Source: Planosporangium mesophilum
Lineage (GTDB): Bacteria > Actinomycetota > Actinomycetes > Mycobacteriales > Micromonosporaceae
DNA length: 64,000 bases
NCBI RefSeq assembly: GCF_016863255.1
Contig: NZ_BOON01000032.1
Coordinates: forward strand, 1 to 64,000
Direction of reading: 5' to 3'
Below the pieces are notes generated by a model that was given only the letters and a program-made list of their open reading frames with translations, was not told the DNA's origin and searched no databases. The position numbers and the translations under genes were made by a program. Of the stretch, positions 1 through 7,170 are shown one piece after another. How positions within the stretch are numbered: the first letter of the stretch is position 1; each line of letters opens with the position of its first letter.

Positions 1-754
1 TCCCGTCGGGCGCAGTCGGCTCCCCACGCCTACCGTATGCCGATCCGGTGGGCCTGGGGCAGCGCCGCCGCGCCGGCGGGGCGGGCAGTGGCCCGCGTGA
101 GCGCGCCCGCGGGAACATCCCCCACAGTGGACGCTGACGGTATGACGTCAGGGGCCGGGTGCTGGAACGCATGGCGGTGGTCCAAATAGAACTGTAGAAA
201 ATAGACGAACACCAAGGGTAGCAACTCAATAACTGTACGGCGTTGCAAACTCAGCGATTTCCGACCCGCGTGACCGGTTTCGTGTGTCACTTATCGATAG
301 AGGGGTGACGTTACGCATCCTCATCGATACGATCAGCGTTGTGCGAGTCGGGGATCAAGGATGGCGAGCGGCCCACCTTCGCGGGCCGTTGTCGTCGCCC
401 CGGCTGGAGACTGCCGCCAGATCCGTTGCGCGGCAAGGTTTTCCCACTCGTGACCTCGAAACGGTGACAGGCGGCCGATGCGCCGCCGTTACTATGCTTC
501 GGTCCGTCCGGGACGGGCGCCCGGCTCGCTGCCTTCGTGGCGGTGCCGCCGGCCGAGCTCCACCGCACAGCGTGGTCGGGACAGCAAGGTGTGGCTCTCC
601 GTGTGCACCGACCCGACCCGTCGGGCGCCGATGGGTCGGCTACCAACCCGGGAACGTGTTGCTACGGCGATGACCAGGACTCCGCGAGCCCTGGGCCGAG
701 GCGCCACCGCGATGCCGGTCCGGGCCGGCAGGCGACTCACGAAGGGGTCTGTTG
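1..754. other. No gene recognised
   Basis: No convincing coding region is seen in the first 754 bases. Open frames on both strands here are short, compositionally odd and overlap one another. The stretch at about 180-300 is clearly richer in A and T than its surroundings and includes the palindrome TATCGATA near 294, so it may hold promoter elements, but no specific pair of boxes can be defended. The last bases (GAAGGGG at 741-747) are the ribosome binding site of the next gene. Confidence 0.4.
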
Positions 755-1954
755 ATGGACAACTACTTCACCACGAAACGTCACGAGCGTCTCCGGGAAG
801 AGGTCCGCGCCTTCGCCGAGGCGGAGGTACGCCCCCGCGTACCGGAGATGGAGGCGTCCCGGACGGTTCAGTACGAACTGTCCCGGCTGATCGCACGTCA
901 GGGCTGGATCGGAGTCACGATCAGCCCCGAGTACGGCGGCATGGGGCTGGGTCACCTGGCGAAGACGATCATCATCGAGGAGTTGTCGCGGGTCAGCGGC
1001 GCCATGGGCGCCATGGTGCAGGCATCCCAGTTGGGCGTCGCGAAGATCGTGCACTTCGGCAACGAGGATCAGAAGAAGGCCTGGCTGCCCGCGGTGTCGG
1101 ACGGAAGCTGCCTGCCCACCATCGCGGTCACCGAGCCGCAGTCGGGCGGCCACGTCCTCGGCATGACCGCGAGCGCGGTACGCGACGGGGACGACTACAT
1201 CCTCAACGGCCGCAAGGTGTTCGTCGGCAACAGCCACGTCGGCGACCTGCACGGCGTCGTCGTACGCACCGGGCCGGGGTCCACGGGCCTGGCGGCCTTC
1301 CTGGTGGAGTCGGACCGCCCGGGCTTCTCGCTCGGGCCGCACCGCGCCGCCATGGGCCTGCACGGCTTCAGCTTCGGCGAGCTCATCTTCGACAACTGCC
1401 GGGTCCCGGTGGAGAACCTGCTCGGCGCCGAGGGTGACGGCCTGGCCGTCGCGTACTCCTCCAGCGTCCTGTACGGCAGGGCCAACCTCACCGCCGTCTC
1501 GCTCGGCATCCACCAGGCCCTGATGGAGGAGACCTCCCGGTTCGTCGCCGAGCAGCACCGCTACGGCAAGCCGCTGTACGACCTGCCCTCGATCAAGCTG
1601 AAGCTGGGGCAGATGCAGTCCCGCCTGATGACCGCGCGGCTGGCCGCCTACCACGCGGTGCACCTGCTGGATCAGGGCCTGCCCTGCGACGCGGAGCTGA
1701 TGAACGCCAAGCTCATCAATGTCGAGTACGCCCTGGACTCGGCGCGCAACGCGATGGAGGTGCACGCCGCGTGCGGGCTCTACCCCGACCGCCCGATCGA
1801 GCGGTACCTCCGCGACGCGCACCACATCTTTGCCCCGGCCGGCACCTCCGACGTGCAGCTGCTCCGGCTCGGGGAGGTGGCGCTGGGCATGTCGAAGGGG
1901 CAGTGGTCGGAGCGGCTCGCCGCTGCCGTGGTGGGGGCGGCGGCCGCGTCCTGA
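755..1954 (+). CDS. Acyl-CoA dehydrogenase-family flavoprotein with atypical active site
   Basis: Predicted cytosolic FAD enzyme of the acyl-CoA dehydrogenase family, 399 residues, the usual family length. The N-terminal helical part (about 1-120), the middle beta domain with TEPQSGGH at 127-133 and NGRKVFVGN at 151-159, and the C-terminal helical domain are all present. ATG at 755 is preferred over the TTG one codon upstream because GAAGGGG lies 8 bases before it. The conserved RDA...GTSD segment near the C-terminus reads PAGTSDVQ, so the usual catalytic glutamate before GT is alanine 362. The alternative glutamate used by isovaleryl-CoA dehydrogenase would fall at glycine 241, before R242. 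It may therefore not carry out normal alpha-beta dehydrogenation; family members acting on carrier-bound or hydroxylated substrates are alternatives. The stop abuts the stop of the convergent GAF gene. Confidence 0.85.
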   Translation: MDNYFTTKRHERLREEVRAFAEAEVRPRVPEMEASRTVQYELSRLIARQGWIGVTISPEYGGMGLGHLAKTIIIEELSRVSGAMGAMVQASQLGVAKIVHFGNEDQKKAWLPAVSDGSCLPTIAVTEPQSGGHVLGMTASAVRDGDDYILNGRKVFVGNSHVGDLHGVVVRTGPGSTGLAAFLVESDRPGFSLGPHRAAMGLHGFSFGELIFDNCRVPVENLLGAEGDGLAVAYSSSVLYGRANLTAVSLGIHQALMEETSRFVAEQHRYGKPLYDLPSIKLKLGQMQSRLMTARLAAYHAVHLLDQGLPCDAELMNAKLINVEYALDSARNAMEVHAACGLYPDRPIERYLRDAHHIFAPAGTSDVQLLRLGEVALGMSKGQWSERLAAAVVGAAAAS

Positions 1955-2521
1955 CTAGTCCAGCCGTCCGTCGCGCTGGTTGATCCGCTCCACCAGTTCG
2001 GCGGCGAGCGCCTTGATGGTCTCCAGCCCCGGCCGTCCCCACGGGCGGGGCTCGGTGTCCACGACGCAGATCGTGCCGAGGGTCGTACCCGTGTGGTCGA
2101 TGAGCGGGGCACCCAGGTACGACCGGATGCCGATCTCGTCGACCACCGGGTTGCCGGCGAACCGCGGGTAGTCGCAGACGTCGTCCAGCACCAGTGCCTT
2201 GCGCCGGACCACCACGTGCGGGCAGTAGCCGTGGTCCCGGGCCATCACGCGGCCGGGCTCCCCGCTGGCCCCGCTCTCCACGTTGGTGCTGGCCTGCCCC
2301 GACGAGGGCGTGTGCAGTCCGGCGAAGTACTGGCGGTCCTCACTGATGAAGTTGACCATCGCGTACGGGGCGCCGGTGATCCGGGCCAGCTTGTGGGCGA
2401 ACTCGTCGAACTCCGGGTCGGGGTTCTCCCCGAGACCGAGTTCGCGCAGCCGGTTCACCCGGTGCGGCGCTTCCGGGTCGACGGGGGTCAGCGGCTGGTG
2501 GTCGGCGGGGTCGTAGCTCAT
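1955..2521 (-). CDS. GAF-domain protein, last gene of the conservon
   Basis: Stand-alone GAF protein of 188 residues. A GAF fold spans most of the protein (about 35-185), with landmarks such as APYAMVNFISEDRQYF and the closing GAPLIDHTGTTLGTICVVD. There is no kinase, GGDEF or HTH domain, so it is probably a small-molecule or redox sensor acting on partner proteins. It starts 27 bases after the GTPase gene on the same strand and is probably the fifth gene of that operon. Conservons in related bacteria often have an accessory gene at this place; a GAF gene here suggests signal input or output for the GTPase. The ligand cannot be told from sequence. The C-terminus ends exactly against the convergent dehydrogenase gene. 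Confidence 0.85.
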   Translation of the reverse strand: MSYDPADHQPLTPVDPEAPHRVNRLRELGLGENPDPEFDEFAHKLARITGAPYAMVNFISEDRQYFAGLHTPSSGQASTNVESGASGEPGRVMARDHGYCPHVVVRRKALVLDDVCDYPRFAGNPVVDEIGIRSYLGAPLIDHTGTTLGTICVVDTEPRPWGRPGLETIKALAAELVERINQRDGRLD

Positions 2522-2548
2522 GAGAGGCTCCGTATCTGGTGGGGGATT

Positions 2549-3130
2549 TCAGGCGGATCGGGAGGTGGCGGCGCCGAGCAGGTGCTGGATCAGCGCGACC
2601 AGCGCGGCGGTCGCGGAGCGGGCCTGGCGGGCGTCGCACGTGACGACCGGGACGTGGGGCTTGAGGTCCAGAGCGAGCCGTACCTCCTCGGGGTCGTAGC
2701 GGAACGCGCCGTCGAACTGGTTGATCGCCACCAGGAAGTTGATGCCTCGGGATTCGAAGAAGTCGATGGCGGCGAAGCAGGCCTCCAGCCGGCGGGTGTC
2801 GGCCAGGACGACCGCCCCCAGCGCGCCGTTGGACAGTTCGTCCCACATGAACCAGAAGCGCTCCTGCCCGGGCGTGCCGAACAGGTAGAGGACGTACCTG
2901 GGGTCGATCGTGATGCGGCCGAAGTCCATGGCCACGGTGGTCGTCGACTTGTTCTCCACCCCGGCCAGGCTGTCGGTGCCGGCGCTCGCCGTGGTGAGTA
3001 GCTCCTCCGTGCTCAAGGGTTCGATCTCGCTCACCGCGCCGACGAAGGTCGTCTTGCCTACGCCGAACCCACCGGCGACCAGGATCTTGAGCGCCGTCGG
3101 GAACGGCTCAGAGCCGTCGTTGTAGGCCAT
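2549..3130 (-). CDS. cvnD: Conservon Ras-like GTPase CvnD
   Basis: Small GTP-binding protein of 193 residues, of the Mgl/Roc-type family found in actinobacterial conservons. The P-loop is GGFGVGKTT at about 20-28, switch-II-like LFGTPGQERF follows a DFGR strand, and the base-specificity motif is read as the NQFD segment (NKxD equivalent) in VAINQFDGAF. The protein should act at the membrane with the roadblock, DUF742 and kinase-like partners encoded just upstream. Its start overlaps the 3' end of the DUF742 gene by 23 bases, so translation is probably coupled. A conserved family feature is the absence of an obvious arginine finger; GTPase activation by the roadblock partner is known for related systems and is inferred here. 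Confidence 0.92.
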   Translation of the reverse strand: MAYNDGSEPFPTALKILVAGGFGVGKTTFVGAVSEIEPLSTEELLTTASAGTDSLAGVENKSTTTVAMDFGRITIDPRYVLYLFGTPGQERFWFMWDELSNGALGAVVLADTRRLEACFAAIDFFESRGINFLVAINQFDGAFRYDPEEVRLALDLKPHVPVVTCDARQARSATAALVALIQHLLGAATSRSA

Positions 3131-3485
3131 CGAGAAGTGCCTCCAGAACAGAACGATCAGTGGAATCGGCGGCAGAGCCGGGGGCTCGGGTACTCACTGC
3201 TCCGCAGTCGACCAGATCGGACAGCAGCACCTTTGTGATGACCGCGGGCAGTTTCAGGTGTGCCGCGATCTCTGCGACCGTTGTCGGGCCGGCGCACAGG
3301 CCGAGGGCCCGGGCGTGGTCGGGCTCCAGGTGTGCACGGGGCACCCGGCCGGTCGCCATCACCATGGACAGCAGATCCAGCTTGGCGGTGGGCTGGGTGC
3401 GCCCGTTGCTCACCGTGTACGGGCGCACGAGGCGCCCGGCATCGTCGTCGAGCCACAGCTCGTCCTGGGGCCCCGTCATACTCAC
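3108..3485 (-). CDS. cvnC: Conservon DUF742 protein CvnC
   Basis: DUF742 protein, 125 residues from a GTG start (an ATG two codons later is an alternative). The family signature is visible: VRPYTVSNGRTQPT near residue 20, then a winged-helix-like C-terminal half with LCAGPTTVAEIAAHLKLP and VLLSDLVDCGAV. It sits between the roadblock and GTPase genes, the invariant conservon order, and probably bridges the kinase-like protein and the GTPase. GTG at 3485 forms a GTGA overlap with the roadblock stop codon, and its own 3' end overlaps the GTPase start by 23 bases, so the three are probably made in fixed ratio. Confidence 0.92.
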   Translation of the reverse strand: MSMTGPQDELWLDDDAGRLVRPYTVSNGRTQPTAKLDLLSMVMATGRVPRAHLEPDHARALGLCAGPTTVAEIAAHLKLPAVITKVLLSDLVDCGAVSTRAPGSAADSTDRSVLEALLDGLQRRL

Positions 3486-3916
3486 CGGATCGCGCTGCCC
3501 GGCATGCCGACGGTATGCCGCGCGGGCGTGGCGAGGTACGGACGGACGCTCTTGACCAGTTGCGACATCTCGTACCCGAGAACGCCCGCGTCGGCTCCGC
3601 GGGCCGCCAGCACGGCCAGCACCGCGCCGGAGCCGGCCGTCGAGACGAAGAGCAGGGTGTCGTCGAGCTCGGCCACCACCTGCCGAACCCCGTCACCGCC
3701 GCCGAAGCGGGTCCCGGCGCTGCGCGCGAGCGAGAACAGCCCCGAGGCAATCGCGGCCAGATGGTCCGCGCTGTCGGCATCCAGGCCGTGGGCGGCCTTC
3801 TTCAGGCCGTCGGAGGACAGCAGCAGGGCGCTTAGGGTATGGGGAACGCGCTGGACCAGGCCGGTCAGCAGCCAGGCTAGATCCGCGGCCTGCCCTGGGG
3901 GGACGTCGCTCAGCAT
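3482..3916 (-). CDS. cvnB: Conservon roadblock/LC7 protein CvnB
   Basis: Roadblock/LC7-domain protein of 144 residues. The N-terminus LAWLLTGLVQRVPHTLSALLLSSDGL and the downstream helix with DHLAAIASGLFSLA are typical of the family, followed by GGDGVRQVVAELDDTLLFVSTAGSGAVLAVLAA. Roadblock dimers bind Mgl/Ras-like GTPases and act as GTPase-activating or scaffold proteins. It is the second gene of the conservon, 42 bases after the kinase-like gene, and overlaps the DUF742 gene by four bases. The start ATG at 3916 follows a purine-rich AGGAGG-like site in that gap. Confidence 0.92.
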   Translation of the reverse strand: MLSDVPPGQAADLAWLLTGLVQRVPHTLSALLLSSDGLKKAAHGLDADSADHLAAIASGLFSLARSAGTRFGGGDGVRQVVAELDDTLLFVSTAGSGAVLAVLAARGADAGVLGYEMSQLVKSVRPYLATPARHTVGMPGSAIR

Positions 3917-3958
3917 GATAGGTGGATCCTCCTTGGGGGAATGGGGGATGAGGCTTGG

Positions 3959-5812
3959 TCAGCTGATGCCGTCCGTACGGCCGTGGTGGCCGTCCTCGTC
4001 GTCGGCCCCGCTGTCGGCCAGGCTCACGCCGCGCATGAACGAGGCCATCAGGTTGGGGTCGTGGCCGGCGACCGGTTCCTCCGGCCGGGGCGCGGGGGCC
4101 TGGTGCAGCTGGGGCACGAGGTGCGTCTGCCGGTGACGCTGGGGAAGTTGCGGGCGGTCGCTGGGGCTGGCGGCACCGTGGCTCGCGCCGCTCATGCTCG
4201 CGCCGCTCATGCTCGCGGCACCCATGCTCGCACCACCGTGGTTCACGCCGCCGTGGTTCACGCCGCCGTGGTTCGCGGCACCGTGGTTCACGCCGCCGTG
4301 GTTCGCGGCACCGTAGCTCGCGCCGCCGTGGTTCACACCGCCGTGGTTCGCGGCACCGTAGCTCGCGCCGCCGGCGCCCGGGTCGCTGGTGGGGGTCGTC
4401 GGGACGGACACCACCGGCGCGGGCGACGGCTCCCGCATGACCGGGCGTACCACCTGGGTAGGGCCGCTGCTGTGGCCGTAGCCGGGGGTGGTCGGGGCCT
4501 CGGCCGGGATCGCCGCCGTGGCGTGGGCGGCCAGCGCCGGTACCGGCTGCTGCGGAGGCGGCGCCTGGATCACCTGCTGCGCCGCCACCTGCTGCCGGGC
4601 CTCGTGCTCCGGCTCCCCGCCGAGCAGCCCGTGGGGCAGGATCACGACGGCCTGGGTACCGCCGTAGATGTTGGCCTGCAGCCGCACCGCGAGGCCGTGC
4701 CGGCGACCGAGCGCCGAGACCACGAACAGGCCGATGCGGCCGTCGCGCAGCAGCTCGCCGATGTCGACCCGGTCGGGGTCGGCGAGCAGGTTGTTCACCC
4801 GGTCCTGGTCGGCGAACGACATGCCCAGGCCGCGGTCCTCGACCTCGACGGCCAGGCCGGAGGTGACGCTCTGGGCGCGCAGCAGCACGTTGGTGTGGGG
4901 AGGGGAGAAGTTGGTGGCGTTCTCGACCAGCTCCGCCAACAGGTGGATGACGTCGGCGACGGCGTGACCGCGCAGGGTGCCCTCGATCGGCGGTACGAGC
5001 TTGACCCGCGAGTACTGCTCGACCTCGGCGATGGCCGAGCGCAGCACCTCGGTCACGGCCACCGGCCGGCTCCACTGGCGCCGCGAGACCGCGCCGCCGA
5101 GCACCGCGAGGTTCTCCGCGTGCCGACGCATGCGGGTGGCGAGGTGATCGACGTAGAACAGGCCCTTGAGGAGGTCGGGATCCTCGACCTCGTTCTCCAG
5201 CTCGTCGAGGAGCTGGATCTCCCGGTGCACCAGGGACTGCAGCCGCCTGGCGAGGTTGACGAACACCTCGACCTGCTGGCCGGACCGGCCGGCGGGGGTC
5301 ATGGTGGAGGCGCGGACGACCGCCGCCTGCGTGGCCAGCTGCGCCTGGTTCAGGTCGTTCTCCAGCAGTGCGAACACGTCGCCGGCGTCGGCGGGTACGT
5401 ACTCCGCGCCGCGCAGGGCGGGGCGTTCGCCGTTGTTCAGCGCGTCGAGCAGCCGCTGCAGCTCGGCCTGGCCCCGGGCGGTCGACGACCGCAGGGCACC
5501 GACCCTCCGGTTCAGCGCGCGGGTGACCCCGCCGGCCTGGGCGGCGGCCGCGAGCAGGACGGCCACGGCCGTCAGGACCGCCGCGCCCAGCACGACCTGG
5601 GTCGCGACCGGCACCGCGGCCCCGGAGGTGGTCATCACATAGACCACCGTGCCCGCCCCGAGCAGAGCCATGACGGTCGCCGGGAGCACAGCGGCCCACA
5701 GCAGGCGGGATCTTATGCCGCCCTCGGCTTGTACCTGGCGGGCGGGGGGGCTGGCATAGCGCCCGCCACCCCGGCGAACCGCATGCGCGTTGGGTGAGGA
5801 GAGTTTCGACAT
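3959..5812 (-). CDS. cvnA: Conservon sensor-histidine-kinase-like protein CvnA
   Basis: Membrane sensor with a GHKL ATPase domain, 617 residues from the ATG at 5812, which has a GAGGACG site just upstream; longer in-frame starts lack one. Two membrane segments lie at about 37-61 and 68-92 with almost no loop between them, so there is little extracellular sensing domain. The ATP-binding domain shows an N box (LLAELVENATNFSPP) and a G1 box (VEDRGLGMS). No clear phospho-accepting histidine motif is seen, as is usual for conservon kinases. The C-terminal 200 residues are low complexity, including Asn-His-Gly-Gly-Val type repeats (see repeat entry), and probably disordered. It heads the conservon operon and is inferred to pass a signal to CvnB/CvnC/CvnD. 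Confidence 0.92.
   Translation of the reverse strand: MSKLSSPNAHAVRRGGGRYASPPARQVQAEGGIRSRLLWAAVLPATVMALLGAGTVVYVMTTSGAAVPVATQVVLGAAVLTAVAVLLAAAAQAGGVTRALNRRVGALRSSTARGQAELQRLLDALNNGERPALRGAEYVPADAGDVFALLENDLNQAQLATQAAVVRASTMTPAGRSGQQVEVFVNLARRLQSLVHREIQLLDELENEVEDPDLLKGLFYVDHLATRMRRHAENLAVLGGAVSRRQWSRPVAVTEVLRSAIAEVEQYSRVKLVPPIEGTLRGHAVADVIHLLAELVENATNFSPPHTNVLLRAQSVTSGLAVEVEDRGLGMSFADQDRVNNLLADPDRVDIGELLRDGRIGLFVVSALGRRHGLAVRLQANIYGGTQAVVILPHGLLGGEPEHEARQQVAAQQVIQAPPPQQPVPALAAHATAAIPAEAPTTPGYGHSSGPTQVVRPVMREPSPAPVVSVPTTPTSDPGAGGASYGAANHGGVNHGGASYGAANHGGVNHGAANHGGVNHGGVNHGGASMGAASMSGASMSGASHGAASPSDRPQLPQRHRQTHLVPQLHQAPAPRPEEPVAGHDPNLMASFMRGVSLADSGADDEDGHHGRTDGIS
4177..4376 (-). repeat. 15-bp tandem repeats in the cvnA C-terminal region
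   Basis: About a dozen imperfect 15-base units, mostly variants of gccgtggttcacgcc and gcaccgtagctcgcg, are arrayed head to tail. They encode five-residue units such as GGVNH, GGASY and GAANH, then GASMS. The unit is a multiple of three, so length changes keep the reading frame. This is not the A(D/N)LXX pentapeptide-repeat family, because the central leucine or phenylalanine is missing. Copy number probably varies between strains. Confidence 0.85.
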
Positions 5813-6128
5813 CAGCGTCCTCGCTACAGGGGCCGGCCCGACAACAGGGTCACGGTGCTTGACTCTGTGTTGCAAGGGGGCAGTTCAATATTTCGATGGC
5901 AGCAGTGTAGTGATGTGGTTGGCGCACAGGCGAACCCGAACGACCATTGTGGACGTGGTCGTCAACGGGGGCACTCCCGCTCACAGATACGGCTCGGGTA
6001 CCCCTGGTCGTCACCGGTACTGACCCTAGCCTCTCGGTCCGCGTCTGAGCAGGTGTCGGATTCACCCGTACGGTGCATGTTCAGCAGGACCGGACACGTC
6101 CCCGGGCCGCACTCGGCGATCCAGCCGA
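5813..6128. other. Intergenic, upstream of conservon
   Basis: About 315 bases between the conservon start and the GH15 remnant. The first part (5880-5920, with tatttcgatggcagcagtgt) is less GC-rich and is the likely promoter region of the conservon. No specific box, hairpin or open frame with believable composition was identified. Confidence 0.4.
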
Positions 6129-6290
6129 TCAGTGCCCCAGCGCCCGGTCGAGGTTGGCCACGGCGCTGATCAGGGCCGGACGGGTGAACGCCTGCGGGAA
6201 GTTGCCCAGCGCCTTCCCGGACCGGTCGATCTGCCCGGCGTACGGGCCGACATGGTCCGGGTCGCGTTTTCCGCCCGGTTGCGGGCGCAT
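6129..6290 (-). pseudogene. C-terminal remnant of a GH15 glucoamylase/trehalase-type gene
   Basis: The minus strand here encodes [20 protein letters not shown] followed by [20 protein letters not shown] and a stop at 6129-6131. This is the conserved C-terminal end of family 15 glycoside hydrolases (the GNFPQAF motif and the helix after it). Only about 45 residues are recognisable, and nothing upstream up to the next gene resembles the remaining 550 or so residues. An ATG at 6290 would give a 53-codon frame, but the product would lack the catalytic domain. The rest of the gene appears to have been deleted, perhaps when the neighbouring ATPase/CHAT operon arrived. Confidence 0.7.
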
Positions 6291-6297
6291 GAACGGC

Positions 6298-6344
6298 GCT
6301 GTCGGGACTGACGACGCTGTCGGGACTGACGACGCTGTCGGGCT
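6298..6344. repeat. 18-bp tandem repeat, 2.6 copies, at a stop codon
   Basis: The unit gctgtcgggactgacgac is present twice without mismatch and a third time partly. The third copy runs into the stop codon (6343-6345) of the last gene of the ATPase/CHAT operon. Confidence 0.95.
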
Positions 6345-7170
6345 ACGGCAGGTCCTCGGGGTACTCGACCTCCGCCAGGTGCCCCGCCCGACGGCCGCCG
6401 TGGTCGGGGCCGCCGCCGTCGGGATCGCCGGGCGTCTCGCCGCCGCGCGGGACGCCGCCGCGGTCCACCAGCTTGGGCTCTGAGGACCACCACGGGTCGT
6501 AGACGCGACGGCCGCGCCACAACAGGGCTGCCTCCGTCGCGGTGACGAAGGCCGCGGCCAGGCCCTTCCTCGACCTCACACCGAATCCGGCGGCCAGCAG
6601 CGGGCTCCCGGTGGGGCCCGCTGCGCCCAGGTCGATGACGGCCTCGCCGTCGTCGCTGCCGGAAACGATGGTTATCGACGGGCCACCCCGGGCCACCTCG
6701 CTGACCAGTACCCACTCGCGTCGCCAGCGGCCCTGCCCGTACCGCTCGAGGATCTGTTCGTCCACCCCGGCCTGGTCGGCGATGCGTCGCACCGTGACCG
6801 CGCCGGCCTTCAGTACAAAGGCGCCCTGCCGCGAGAAGCGGACGTGCATCTCCAGGTTGCCATTGCCGACCGCACCCAGCGCCGGTGCGCCGGCCGCACC
6901 GACCACGCCGAGCGCCGGCGCGCCGGCCGCCGCGAGTCGGGTGCTGACCTGGGCCCCGTCGTGCGAACTGTAGTCGTAGTCGACCGGCTCGCCGGCCGGG
7001 TCGGCCGAGAACCTGACCCCCAACTCGGCCAGCGTCGTCTGCTTGGTCCAGCCCGACTCGTCGAAGACCCCGACATCGCCGAGGCTCATCGGGGTACCCG
7101 GCAGCCAGACCGGAAGCCGCTCGAAACTGCCGCGCGCCTCGTGCCACAGGCTGTTGACCAGACTGTTCAC
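6343..7170 (-). CDS. Unknown 275-residue protein coupled to CHAT protease (candidate effector)
   Basis: Family not recognised with certainty. The start is GTG at 7170, which overlaps the CHAT stop codon (GTGA) and is preceded by AGGGGGT; a longer upstream frame is only a shadow of the CHAT gene. The body (about 40-230) looks like an alpha/beta or beta-rich globular domain with alternating strands, for example [18 protein letters not shown] and [20 protein letters not shown]. Residues 80-104 form an alanine/glycine stretch with two GAPALG copies. Residues about 237-264 are a Gly/Pro/Asp-rich linker, followed by a short acidic tail. There is no signal peptide and no cysteine near the N-terminus. 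As the last gene of an ATPase-ATPase-CHAT operon it is plausibly the protease substrate or effector. A gasdermin-like pore former with a cleavable tail is one possibility; this is inference only. Confidence 0.75.
   Translation of the reverse strand: MNSLVNSLWHEARGSFERLPVWLPGTPMSLGDVGVFDESGWTKQTTLAELGVRFSADPAGEPVDYDYSSHDGAQVSTRLAAAGAPALGVVGAAGAPALGAVGNGNLEMHVRFSRQGAFVLKAGAVTVRRIADQAGVDEQILERYGQGRWRREWVLVSEVARGGPSITIVSGSDDGEAVIDLGAAGPTGSPLLAAGFGVRSRKGLAAAFVTATEAALLWRGRRVYDPWWSSEPKLVDRGGVPRGGETPGDPDGGGPDHGGRRAGHLAEVEYPEDLP

Noticed and set aside
30-290. Possible 86-residue gene on the minus strand
   Set aside because: No family features, no convincing ribosome binding site, and composition like random intergenic sequence.
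752-754. TTG as start codon of the acyl-CoA dehydrogenase-like gene
   Set aside because: The next codon is ATG with better spacing to GAAGGGG.
4177-4376. Pentapeptide-repeat protein family match
   Set aside because: The repeat is five residues long but lacks the central Leu/Phe of the A(D/N)LXX consensus; it is a low-complexity tail.
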